Of a stretch of 64,000 bases of DNA, positions 33,824 to 42,142 are shown in pieces. The first letter of the stretch is position 1, and each line of letters starts with the position of its first letter. The stretch is taken from assembly GCA_964435475.1 (NCBI GenBank), contig CAYSZB010000003.1, positions 10,879-74,878 on the forward strand. Direction: 5' to 3'. The DNA comes from CAYSZB01 sp964435475. Its GTDB lineage: Bacteria > Chloroflexota > Anaerolineae > Anaerolineales > Anaerolineaceae. Both the position numbers and the translations under genes were made by a program. The notes under the pieces were generated by a model. It saw only the letters and a program-made list of their open reading frames with translations. It had not been told where the DNA came from and ran no database searches.

Positions 33824-35425
33824 TTATCTAAACACAACTGGCATAAAAGTCTGCAACATGAACTCATCAGCCCCGACATCATAATTGTCCGGTTCGACGC
33901 CGACGGGGCGTATCTGTCCATCAATGTCGACCCCGCCCTGCCATGAGAAGACCTTATCAATGGCAGCTGAACCTGGCTGGATGTGATAATCACCTGAATC
34001 TGGATCGGCCAAGAGTGGATCGCCGGTAAAAAATTCCGTACCAAATGTTCCATAAGGGGAATTATCATGAAATAGATTCTTTGTTATGGTAAAAGTTGTG
34101 GTTGGTGGAAAAATCAGATAAATAGCTGCTTCATCAAGAATTTGAGTAAATATATTTCTTTCAATATTGATGTCCGAGTTTTCATCTACCGCTACCCCAA
34201 CGCTCAATTTTACAAAGGTGTTATAACCGACATACACATCCGGATTACCGTTAGTAGTATCGCCTAAAGTGTAGATACCTATGAAGTAGCCATGCCACTC
34301 AGCAGGATTGTTTGTCCCAACAAAGTTATTCATGAACATTACTTCCGCATCACCCAAAACTTCGAGATTAATGTATGTGTCTTCGCGGACGATCTTGTTC
34401 ATTTGCATGCCTACTATCGTGTTGCCGTCGCCGATACCTTCGATAAGAATAGATGACAGACCATAATTGCTATGGAACTCGTTATTTTGTATGTAAGCAT
34501 ATTTGGTGTGTTTAAAATAAATAGAACTGCCATAAACATTACGTCGAAGGATATTCTCCTGCCAAAGGAAGTCATTATTTACCACCAATATATCTTCAGA
34601 ATCAACTGCCAGGATTGCTGCCCCCATGGCATCCAACTTTTCTTTATTACCGGTCAGCTCATTGCCATAAAACAGGTTATCTTCGATCAGAACACCATCG
34701 ATCGCGCCTGAATCTTCAATGTAGATCCCACCACCATAGCCCTTGCCCTGCCTGGCTGCCTGGTTAAATTGGAAGGTGTTATTTTTTACAACGAGATGTC
34801 CAACCTGCTCCGAATAGAGTCCGCCTCCCAGGGATACAGCAGTTGTGGTGTCACTGCGGCCGGCGAAATTTGCCCAGATGAAATTATTTCGCAATTCCAG
34901 GTGGTCGACTCCCTCAGCAAAGATGCCACCTCCACAACCCAGGACAGGTGCGCCAAAGGCGGTGGAACAGGACCCTGGACCGACCCCTTCAGCGTTGCCC
35001 TGCAAAATGGTGAAGCCTTCGATGGTGACTGTCATGCCGTCGCCGGGAAGTCCCTGGATGGCGATGCCACGCATGGTGTTCTCGGCGCGGATGTTGGAGG
35101 TATAAGTCTCCGGGTGGCAGGTGACCGGCCCTGTAACTGCCCACTCACAGGAGCCTATGATATGCAAGCTTTTGTAAATGTACATAACATAGCTGTCAGA
35201 CGAAAAGGGGGCATAATAATTCCCGGATTTTGCCAGGATAGTATCCCCACTGGACGATTTCATCTGAACTGCGTTGTCAATCTTGCATGGGTTTGCCTGG
35301 GAACAATCGCCACCACTTCCGGCCGGAGAGACATACCAGGTATTGACTGCCCTTGGGGCTTCGAGGGGAGCAAAAGATAGCTGGCTCAACAGGAGAACCA
35401 GGATCAACACAAACGATTTTTTCAT
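33824..35425 (-). CDS. Secreted parallel beta-helix protein, paralog 6 of 6 (5'-most in transcription)
   Basis: 533 aa. A signal peptide (FVLILVLLLSQLSFAP) is followed by WYVSPAGSGGDCSQANPCKI and MKSSSGDTILAKSGNYY. The Cys pairs are DCSQANPC, IGSCEWAVTGPVTC and SCSTAFGAPVLGC. The beta-helix body has IEGFTILQGNAEG and KGYGGGIYIED turns, and the end is PDNYDVGADEFMLQTFMPVVFR. AGGAGGTAAG precedes the ATG. It begins the array and is separated from the rest by a 333-nt spacer. The shared N-terminal Cys motifs and the C-terminal tail mark all six as products of gene duplication. Confidence 0.85.
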   Translation of the reverse strand: MKKSFVLILVLLLSQLSFAPLEAPRAVNTWYVSPAGSGGDCSQANPCKIDNAVQMKSSSGDTILAKSGNYYAPFSSDSYVMYIYKSLHIIGSCEWAVTGPVTCHPETYTSNIRAENTMRGIAIQGLPGDGMTVTIEGFTILQGNAEGVGPGSCSTAFGAPVLGCGGGIFAEGVDHLELRNNFIWANFAGRSDTTTAVSLGGGLYSEQVGHLVVKNNTFQFNQAARQGKGYGGGIYIEDSGAIDGVLIEDNLFYGNELTGNKEKLDAMGAAILAVDSEDILVVNNDFLWQENILRRNVYGSSIYFKHTKYAYIQNNEFHSNYGLSSILIEGIGDGNTIVGMQMNKIVREDTYINLEVLGDAEVMFMNNFVGTNNPAEWHGYFIGIYTLGDTTNGNPDVYVGYNTFVKLSVGVAVDENSDINIERNIFTQILDEAAIYLIFPPTTTFTITKNLFHDNSPYGTFGTEFFTGDPLLADPDSGDYHIQPGSAAIDKVFSWQGGVDIDGQIRPVGVEPDNYDVGADEFMLQTFMPVVFR

Positions 35426-35610
35426 CTTACCTCCTGTTTGCGTAGAGAATGCAGCAACAGCCTGGACGGTATAATTAACCAGACCATGTCATTTCCCTTG
35501 TTCTTCGAGTGCGATGGTTTAGGTTATGATGGAACGAAGGAAGTAATGTGGTGTTCTAGATAATAATAACATTAATTGATGGTGGATTTCAATAGTTAAA
35601 GGAAGAATAA

Positions 35611-36618
35611 ATGAGCAAACCTGATTTGACCTTCTTTTGTGAATTGGAAGCAGCGCCCCTGGAGAAATTCTTCCAGGATCGCTTCATCATGGATGACCTG
35701 AAGGCCTTAAATGCCCGCTTGAGCCTGGGCATCCTGGACCTTTCGGATGAGCGTGCCCAGGTGGTTAAAAAGCTTAACAAGCTGGGAGTGAAGGTGATCG
35801 CCTGGCTTTTGCTGCCGAAAAACGAAGGTTACTGGTTCAACCTGGATAACCATCCACAGGCTGTGGCGCGCTATGAGGCTTTTAAAGCCTGGAGCGCGGC
35901 AAACGAGTTGAAGTGGGATGGCATCGGTCTGGACATTGAACCGGACATCAACACCTTCCAGGAGACACGTCACAAGAAGCTCGCCATGCTGCCGGAACTC
36001 TTCAAACGGCTTTTGGATGGCAGGCGGGTCAGGCAGGCACAGGAGGCTTACCGCAAGCTGGTTGAGCAGATGCACGCTGATGGTTTCTATGTAGAGTCAT
36101 ACCACCTGCCATTGATCATCGATGAACGCAAAGCGCACTCTACGGTCATACAGCGCCTGGCGGGGTTGGTCGACCTGGAGGTGGATCATGAAGTGCTGAT
36201 GCTCTATTCGAGCTTCATGCGTCCGCATGGTCAGGAGATCCTCTGGCAGTACGCCAAAGAGGCGGACTCGGTAGGAATTGGTAACACGGGCGGTGGGGTT
36301 GACCTTGAGGGTGTGATCGACGTGCCCCCGCTGAGCTGGGAGGAGTTTTCGAAGGACCTGAGGCTGGCGCATGCCAGCGGCAAGCCAGTGCACATCTTCT
36401 GCCTGGAGGGGTGCGTGGCACAGGGCTTTCTGGAAAAGTTGTCTACTTTTAACTGGGATGAAAAGGAGGTGGCACCCGGCAGCCTGCTGGTCAGAACGGG
36501 GCGGGGGATCCTGCAGACGGTGTTGTGGAACATGCAGAGGCCCTGGGTGTTGCCGGTGACACTCCTGGGGGTGATCGGTGGCATCCTGGTCATTAGAGAC
36601 AGGAAGAAACGACAATAA
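35611..36618 (+). CDS. Membrane-anchored TIM-barrel-like protein (possible glycoside hydrolase relative)
   Basis: The 335-aa protein has alternating beta-alpha segments with a GIGLDIEPDINTF motif near residues 105-115, like the acidic cluster at the end of a TIM-barrel strand in GH18-like and related enzymes. Other strand-like blocks are VKVIAWLLLPKNEGYW, GFYVESYHLPLIID and HIFCLEGCVAQGF. The last 24 residues (VLPVTLLGVIGGILVIRD then KKRQ) form one transmembrane helix with a basic tail. There is no N-terminal signal peptide, so the side on which the domain faces is unclear. AAAGGAAGAATAA precedes the ATG. I do not recognise a named family; the enzymatic role is a guess from fold signs. Confidence 0.6.
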   Translation: MSKPDLTFFCELEAAPLEKFFQDRFIMDDLKALNARLSLGILDLSDERAQVVKKLNKLGVKVIAWLLLPKNEGYWFNLDNHPQAVARYEAFKAWSAANELKWDGIGLDIEPDINTFQETRHKKLAMLPELFKRLLDGRRVRQAQEAYRKLVEQMHADGFYVESYHLPLIIDERKAHSTVIQRLAGLVDLEVDHEVLMLYSSFMRPHGQEILWQYAKEADSVGIGNTGGGVDLEGVIDVPPLSWEEFSKDLRLAHASGKPVHIFCLEGCVAQGFLEKLSTFNWDEKEVAPGSLLVRTGRGILQTVLWNMQRPWVLPVTLLGVIGGILVIRDRKKRQ

Positions 36619-36620
36619 AT

Positions 36621-36650
36621 AAAACCGCACTGGGTGACCAGTGCGGTTTT
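36621..36650. terminator. Bidirectional Rho-independent terminator
   Basis: A 13-bp stem (AAAACCGCACTGG with CCAGTGCGGTTTT, GTGA loop) ends in T runs on both strands. It sits between the convergent TIM-barrel gene (stop 36618) and the GPH transporter gene (stop 36666). Confidence 0.9.
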
Positions 36651-36665
36651 TGTTGCGCATAGTGA

Positions 36666-38093
36666 TTATTGCTGCAGCTGCTGGAGTTTTTCAGCTTTAT
36701 CTGCATGCATCTCAAGCACTTTTTGTTGAACCTGCTTGAGATAACTGCCTTTGAGGGGGTAGAAGATGAGTAAAAAGGCACCCAACAGGCAGGCTACACC
36801 AGGTACTATCCCGATGAAGGTCTTAATGCCAAAAATGGCAGTTTCAGGTTGGTTGATAAAGGTTTGGCCCTGGTTGGAAGCACGGGTGACAAAATTGGTT
36901 GCTTCCAGGATGGCAGGAACGATCCACAAAGCCACCGATTGGGCGGGTTTGGTGAGCAGGGCATTGACACCAAAGAAGGCACCTTCGCGGCGTACACCTG
37001 TGCGCACTTCGTCTTCGTCAGACACCTGGGCAAAGAGGACATTGGTGAGGGTCTGTGGCCCGGAAAGGCCAAAACCAGCCATCACCAGGCAGATCGGGAT
37101 GAGACTCTTGGGAACGAAGGCGACAGCAATCAGGCCGATGCCGGCGATCACCAGGAGGAGCTGCTGGGCACCCACGACACCCAGTTTCCTGCGGATCAGG
37201 GATGTGATCGGGATGCCGATGATCAGGGGGACAAAGACGAAAACCAGCAGGAGGATGACAGGCATCTGCATGACATAATCAGCGAGGTAGAACATGGAGC
37301 CGAGGATCAACGAACTCATCAGGATGGACATGAAGTTGGCAGCGACAAGGACCAGGAAGGATTTACTGCTGAAGGTGTAGCCAATGGCCTTCCAGAGACC
37401 GAGCGGTTTATCAACCTGGGTGAATTCCTTGCGTTCCTTGACCTTGAAAGTGGTAGCCATGATCAGGAGCATACCGACGACAGCCACGACGATCATGGCG
37501 ATGCGCAAAGGCCATAAGCTGGTATCCGTGCCGGCTTTGGGACGCACCATATCGGGGATCAGGAAACCAAGCAGCGTGCCTAACATGGCGAAAAGGGAAC
37601 TGGATATCTGCAACCCGTTGCGCTCGCTGTCGGACTCGCTGACCTCGGGTAAAAGGGCGGAATAGACCAGGCCGATGATGGTGTAAGCCGTGTCGTAGAG
37701 CAACATGGAGCCCAACATCCAGCCAAAAAGCACCAGCTGGCGTTGGTCACCGATCAAAGCGGTTTTATCCGGGGCAAACCAGACCAGGACGAAGGTCAAG
37801 GCCAGGAAGGGGGCAGTGTAACGCATGTAGGGAATGCGCCGGCCGAGCTTTGAGCGGGTGCTGTCGGTGATATAGCCAAAAATTGGGTCGTTCAGGGCAT
37901 TCCAGATCGCATAAACGATGGCGGCAATGCCGATCCATTTCGCTGTGACACCGAGGTAGTCCTGGTAGAAGCTGGTGAGCAGCCCGCCGTAGATGCCTGA
38001 AATAAGCGATGTGCCCAGGGAGGCAATGCCCCAAACAATCTTGAAGCCCAGGGTGAGCTTTTTGGGTTTTGCTGTGTCCGTACTTGCAGTCAT
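36666..38093 (-). CDS. GPH-family sugar:cation symporter (MFS superfamily)
   Basis: The 475-aa protein has about 12 transmembrane helices. The block WNALNDPIFGYITDSTRSKLGRR near residue 65 is the signature of the glycoside-pentoside-hexuronide symporters (MelB-type), which bring in di- and oligosaccharides with H+ or Na+. A further family landmark is the long cytoplasmic loop after helix 6 with KVKERKEFTQVDKPLG. It lies 28 nt after the ChbG-like deacetylase gene, so both are probably on one transcript. The neighbour suggests import of an acetylated amino-sugar oligosaccharide; this is inference. Confidence 0.88.
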   Translation of the reverse strand: MTASTDTAKPKKLTLGFKIVWGIASLGTSLISGIYGGLLTSFYQDYLGVTAKWIGIAAIVYAIWNALNDPIFGYITDSTRSKLGRRIPYMRYTAPFLALTFVLVWFAPDKTALIGDQRQLVLFGWMLGSMLLYDTAYTIIGLVYSALLPEVSESDSERNGLQISSSLFAMLGTLLGFLIPDMVRPKAGTDTSLWPLRIAMIVVAVVGMLLIMATTFKVKERKEFTQVDKPLGLWKAIGYTFSSKSFLVLVAANFMSILMSSLILGSMFYLADYVMQMPVILLLVFVFVPLIIGIPITSLIRRKLGVVGAQQLLLVIAGIGLIAVAFVPKSLIPICLVMAGFGLSGPQTLTNVLFAQVSDEDEVRTGVRREGAFFGVNALLTKPAQSVALWIVPAILEATNFVTRASNQGQTFINQPETAIFGIKTFIGIVPGVACLLGAFLLIFYPLKGSYLKQVQQKVLEMHADKAEKLQQLQQ

Positions 38094-38121
38094 ATGAGTT
38101 CTCCTTTTTGATCAAAAATAA

Positions 38122-39024
38122 CTACATGGATATTGGACTGATAAGGTCTTTAAGTGAGCGGTAGCCGATCACTTGGAACCCTTGTTGCTTGATATATGAA
38201 CGGGTTTCTTCACTCATGAAGGTCTGGTAATCCGCGACGCGGGTCGCCCAGGTAATGGTGATGGCACGCAGTTCCGGGGTGTCTTTGGAGGGATGGATGA
38301 TGAAATGGGTGATGCCCGGTTTGATGGTGGACAGGATCTTTTTTAGATGACCAAATCGATCCAGGGGATCCCTGGATGACAGACCTGAAAGTCCATCCAG
38401 GAGTGGGACACCCATTTCTTCCAGGTTCAAAATTATCTGGGCAGCCATGGCAGCTGTGGCGGGGTCGATCCCACCATAGGCGATCCATTCCTGCTCACTC
38501 AGTCGCGGCAACATCAGGGGCAGACCATACTGGATGGCCAACTGGATGTAGATCTGCAGGTACTTGGGATGGGCGACAGAGCCCATGTGCGTGTCGATGT
38601 GGGTAGGATTGACGCCTTCGCTGATGGCACGGCTGATCTGGGTGCTCAGTTCAAGCTCAACCGCTTCCGGGTCGCCTGTTTCCTGGACGTCCTCTGAGCG
38701 ACGGGGGAAGAAACCCTGTGAGTCAAGCAGCCCGGTGGCGAGGTTGCGCGTGGAAAGCGGCCCCCAACGGTAGGTGTCCCACTCGCTGGTGAGAGTGAGG
38801 TGGACGCCCAGGTCAGCTGCGGGATGCAGACGGGCAAAGCGGGCAGCTTCCAGGGCCCAGGGGCAGGGCATCATGATGGCACCGGATGAGATCAACCCGA
38901 AATCGACCAGGTCAGAGAAGGCATCAACGCTGGCCTGGCACATGCCGATATCATCGGTGTGGATGATCAGGATGCGATCATCATTGGCAAAACCAAGTTT
39001 TTTGAGGACGGGATTAGGTTGCAT
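38122..39024 (-). CDS. ChbG/HpnK (YdjC)-family carbohydrate deacetylase
   Basis: The 300-aa protein has the family metal-binding Asp pair in LIIHTDDIGMCQAS near residue 22, followed by GVHLTLTSEWD and THIDTHMGSVAHPKY with the His ligands. ChbG removes the acetyl group from chitobiose-type oligosaccharides, and HpnK acts in hopanoid biosynthesis; other members act on related sugars. There is no signal peptide. Cotranscription with a GPH symporter 28 nt downstream favours a sugar-use role. I leave the symbol blank because the substrate is not known. Confidence 0.85.
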   Translation of the reverse strand: MQPNPVLKKLGFANDDRILIIHTDDIGMCQASVDAFSDLVDFGLISSGAIMMPCPWALEAARFARLHPAADLGVHLTLTSEWDTYRWGPLSTRNLATGLLDSQGFFPRRSEDVQETGDPEAVELELSTQISRAISEGVNPTHIDTHMGSVAHPKYLQIYIQLAIQYGLPLMLPRLSEQEWIAYGGIDPATAAMAAQIILNLEEMGVPLLDGLSGLSSRDPLDRFGHLKKILSTIKPGITHFIIHPSKDTPELRAITITWATRVADYQTFMSEETRSYIKQQGFQVIGYRSLKDLISPISM

Positions 39025-39214
39025 TCAGGCTCCCTTCAGATAAATTTCCATAATTTTAGCAGACATTTGAGTTGGCGGCGGAAGAATCTGCAGGAAACCG
39101 GCAATTGGTGATATGATTTCCCAGTTGCCTGGGGCATGGGTCATGATTTTACCTATCCTGTGGTGACTTGACTGCCAGAAAAGAGACAATAACATTTTTT
39201 TGAGAGTAATTGAT

Positions 39215-39937
39215 TTGAAGATCATCATTGTCATTCCAACCTACAACGAAGCTGAAAACCTGCCGATACTGGTCGAGCGCATATTTGCCAACCAGGTGGA
39301 TGAGCTCTCGATCCTGGTGGTGGACGACAACAGCCCGGATGGGTGCGGGCGGGTGGCAGATGCACTGCATGAGCAGCATGGTGAGCGGCTCATGGTCGTT
39401 CACCGCGAAAAGAAAGAGGGACTGGGGCGGGCTTACGTGCAGGGGTTTGACACTGCGCTGTCCCTGGGGGCGGATGTCATAGGCATGATGGACGCGGATC
39501 TTTCGCATCCCCCTGAAAAATTGCCGGAGATGATCCGGGCGCTGGAGCATGCTGACCTGGTGATCGGTTCGCGTTATGTCAAGGGGGGCAGCCTGGACCA
39601 GGATTGGCCGTTCTGGCGAAAGGGATTATCGGGATTTGCCAATTTCTACACACGGACCATCCTCGGTTTGCCGATCAAGGATACAACTGGTGCGTACAGG
39701 TTGTGGAAAAAAGCTGCGTTGGAAAAGATCAAGTTCGCTGATACCCGTTCCAGTGGTTACGTATTCATCGTTGAACTGGCATACCTGGCAAAACTGGCGG
39801 GATGCCGGTTTGTGGAAGTGCCGATCCATTTTAAGGAACGCGAACATGGGGTGTCGAAGATGTCCTTTAAAGTCCAGCTGGAAGCAGCTCTGCGGGTCTG
39901 GCAATTGAAACGGGTCTACCGGAAGGTCAAGCTTTAA
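39215..39937 (+). CDS. Polyprenol-phosphate mannosyltransferase-like (DPM1) glycosyltransferase, GT2
   Basis: The enzyme would transfer a hexose from GDP- or UDP-sugar to a polyprenyl phosphate. The protein opens KIIIVIPTYNEAENLPILVE, continues VVDDNSPDGCGRVADAL, and has the metal motif MMDADLSHPPEKLPEM. DPM signatures follow: VIGSRYVKGGSLDQDWPFWR, FANFYTRTILGLPIKDTTGAYR and EHGVSKMSF. There is no C-terminal membrane domain, so it is the short DPM1 type. Length is 240 aa from the TTG at 39215, with GAGAG about 8 nt upstream. A TTG at 39200 is an alternative with weaker support. It ends 3 nt from the convergent amidohydrolase gene. Confidence 0.88.
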   Translation: MKIIIVIPTYNEAENLPILVERIFANQVDELSILVVDDNSPDGCGRVADALHEQHGERLMVVHREKKEGLGRAYVQGFDTALSLGADVIGMMDADLSHPPEKLPEMIRALEHADLVIGSRYVKGGSLDQDWPFWRKGLSGFANFYTRTILGLPIKDTTGAYRLWKKAALEKIKFADTRSSGYVFIVELAYLAKLAGCRFVEVPIHFKEREHGVSKMSFKVQLEAALRVWQLKRVYRKVKL

Positions 39938-39940
39938 GGT

Positions 39941-41266
39941 TCAGGAAGGGTAGTCAGCCACTTTTTTGTTAAGATCCTTGTGCATCAGGCGGGAAAGGCG
40001 TTTTTCAACCTCTTTTTGAATTAACTGTTTGTCAAGGGTAAGATGTTTGCCATGCTGGTAGAGCAGCCTGCCATTGCAGATAACCGTGTCGACATCAGCA
40101 GCACCCAGGTTGTAGACCAGTGTGGCAGCGGGGTTAAGGTCGGGAAAACTGGCGGTGCGGTCCTTTTTCAACAAAACAATGTCTGCCAGGCAGCCTTCCC
40201 TGAGGTTGCCCAGTAAGGGTTGACGGAGCACCCTGGCACCTCCCTGGAATGCCAGGTCGAGAATGCCATCCAGGTTCATGACGGTTGCATCCCGGTGGAG
40301 ATGTTTTTGGGTCAGGGCGGTCAGGCGCATCTGTTCAAAGAGGTCCAGGTTGCTGCTGCTGGTTGCGCCATCCGTTGCCAGGCCGACCGGGATGCCCAGC
40401 CTGGTGTATTCCGGTAGGTTCGCCAGGCCCATAGCCATAGCCAGGTAGGTTTTGGGTGCCTGGGCGACGCCAACGGGATGGTTGGCTATGATCCCCAGGT
40501 CTTCAGGCGTCGGGTAAAGACAATGACCGAATATGCAGGGTTGATCAAGGATACCGGCGTCCAACAGGACCTGGACTGGTGACTTGCCATAGCGATCGTA
40601 TGAAAGCGTGACCTGCTCACGGGTTTCGGAAACATGCAGGTGGGTGCCGATTTCCATGCGGGATGCCTCTTGTGCACAGCGCTGCAAAAACTGAGGGTCA
40701 CACAGGTAGGGCGAATGTGGACCCAGCCAGGTGGTGATGCGTCCGTCTGCCTTGCCCTGCCAGCGGTCTACGAAATCCAGGGTTTCTTCCAATTTCTGAT
40801 AACCCTGGTGGCCGAAAACCGCCCAAACCAGGTTGGCACGCAGCCCGGACTGATCAATCGCCTGGGCGACATGATCCATGAAAAAGTAATGATCTGCCAC
40901 GCAGGTGATGCCGGCTTCGATCATCTCGACTATGCCAAGCATGGCACCCCAATAGACATCCTCCGGGGTCAGGTTGGCTTCGAGGGGAAAGATCACCTTG
41001 TTGAACCAGTCGTCTGCGTTAAGATCCGGTCCGGCATTCCTGAACAGGACCATCGGCACATGGGCGTGGGTGTTGATCATACCTGGAATGGACAACATGC
41101 CCCTGGCATCGAGGAACTGGACAGAGTTATCGGTTGCTGGATCCGCTGGGCCAACACGGCTGATCAGGTTGCCCTCAACCAGGATGTCCTGGTTTTCAAG
41201 AAATGCCGGAATACTGCCATCGAAGGTCAAAACATCACAACCATGCAGCAAGATCTTGTTACTCAT
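39941..41266 (-). CDS. Amidohydrolase, MTA/SAH deaminase-like
   Basis: The 441-aa zinc amidohydrolase of the TRZ/ATZ group has metal-binding His residues in MINTHAHVPMVLFRN near residue 65. Others lie in GTHLHVSETREQV and IFGHCLYPTPEDL, with the Asp in GLATDGATSSSN. The MVLFRNAGPDLNADDWF block is characteristic of 5-methylthioadenosine / S-adenosylhomocysteine deaminases, which act in adenosine-type purine salvage. It follows RsmA by 39 nt and may share that transcript. The precise substrate is uncertain; other aminopurines or N-ribosides are possible. Confidence 0.8.
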   Translation of the reverse strand: MSNKILLHGCDVLTFDGSIPAFLENQDILVEGNLISRVGPADPATDNSVQFLDARGMLSIPGMINTHAHVPMVLFRNAGPDLNADDWFNKVIFPLEANLTPEDVYWGAMLGIVEMIEAGITCVADHYFFMDHVAQAIDQSGLRANLVWAVFGHQGYQKLEETLDFVDRWQGKADGRITTWLGPHSPYLCDPQFLQRCAQEASRMEIGTHLHVSETREQVTLSYDRYGKSPVQVLLDAGILDQPCIFGHCLYPTPEDLGIIANHPVGVAQAPKTYLAMAMGLANLPEYTRLGIPVGLATDGATSSSNLDLFEQMRLTALTQKHLHRDATVMNLDGILDLAFQGGARVLRQPLLGNLREGCLADIVLLKKDRTASFPDLNPAATLVYNLGAADVDTVICNGRLLYQHGKHLTLDKQLIQKEVEKRLSRLMHKDLNKKVADYPS

Positions 41267-41305
41267 CGGTTCGGGTCCTTTATTTATAGTGTTATGACTT
41301 AAATT

Positions 41306-42142
41306 TTAGGCTTTCTGATCATAGGCCCGGGATAATTTCTCCCATTCACTTATGGAAAGAGTCTCTGCGCGCCGTTGGGGGTCAATGCCGGAAATTTCCA
41401 GTAAATGGGCAGCTTTATCAGCTGAAATTGACAGACCTGCTGAAAGTGAGTTGCGCAAGGTTTTTCTTTTTTGGGCAAAACCGGCATGAGCCAGGACGAA
41501 AAATGTGTCCAGCAGACGCGGGGGGATGGCAGGGTCAGGGTAGAGATCTATCTTGATCACACTTGATTCAACATCCGGGACGGGGTAGAAACAACCGGCA
41601 GGGATCCTGGAGGCGATTGAGGGTTTGCCATATATATGAACTGAAAGCGATAAAAGGCTCATTTTTGCATCCCTGGCACAGATACGTTCGGCAACCTCCC
41701 GCTGGATGGTGAGAACCATGCGATCCGGCCTGGGGTGAGAGCCAAGCAGATGGCGGAGAACAGCCGATGTGATGTAGTACGGGATGTTGGCAACGACGAT
41801 GTAGTTTTCGGTTGTGATCAATTTGGATATGTCCAGCTTAAGAATGTCACCCTGGATGACTTTTACATTGGAAAAAGGTGTTAACACCTCTTTCAGGACG
41901 GGGATGAGCTGGTCGTCAATTTCAACAGCAGTCACCTGCCTGGCTGTGACTGCGAGAAGGCGTGTCAGGCTGCCCAGTCCGGGGCCGATCTCCAGGACTT
42001 CATCGCCCGGCTCGATCTCTGCTGCTTCGATCACCCTTTGCAGGGCGTGGGTATCCACCAGAAAATTTTGCCCCAACTGCTTTTTGGGGTGGAGGTTGTG
42101 GTCTTTCAGGATGCGGGTGATATTGAGTGGTGCAAGGTTCAT
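41306..42142 (-). CDS. rsmA: 16S rRNA (adenine1518-N6/adenine1519-N6)-dimethyltransferase RsmA/KsgA
   Basis: The enzyme dimethylates two adenosines in helix 45 of 16S rRNA. The 278-aa length from 42142 matches the family. Conserved blocks are KQLGQNFLVD near residue 19, EVLEIGPGLGSLTRLL with the SAM glycines, VVANIPYYITSAVL with the NIPY motif, and REVAERI. The C-terminal small domain is present (VPDVESSVIKIDL, FAQKRKTLRNSL). The start overlaps the stop of the 3D-domain gene by ATGA, so translation is coupled. A longer upstream frame is open to 42463, but it runs through that gene and lacks family homology. Confidence 0.97.
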   Translation of the reverse strand: MNLAPLNITRILKDHNLHPKKQLGQNFLVDTHALQRVIEAAEIEPGDEVLEIGPGLGSLTRLLAVTARQVTAVEIDDQLIPVLKEVLTPFSNVKVIQGDILKLDISKLITTENYIVVANIPYYITSAVLRHLLGSHPRPDRMVLTIQREVAERICARDAKMSLLSLSVHIYGKPSIASRIPAGCFYPVPDVESSVIKIDLYPDPAIPPRLLDTFFVLAHAGFAQKRKTLRNSLSAGLSISADKAAHLLEISGIDPQRRAETLSISEWEKLSRAYDQKA

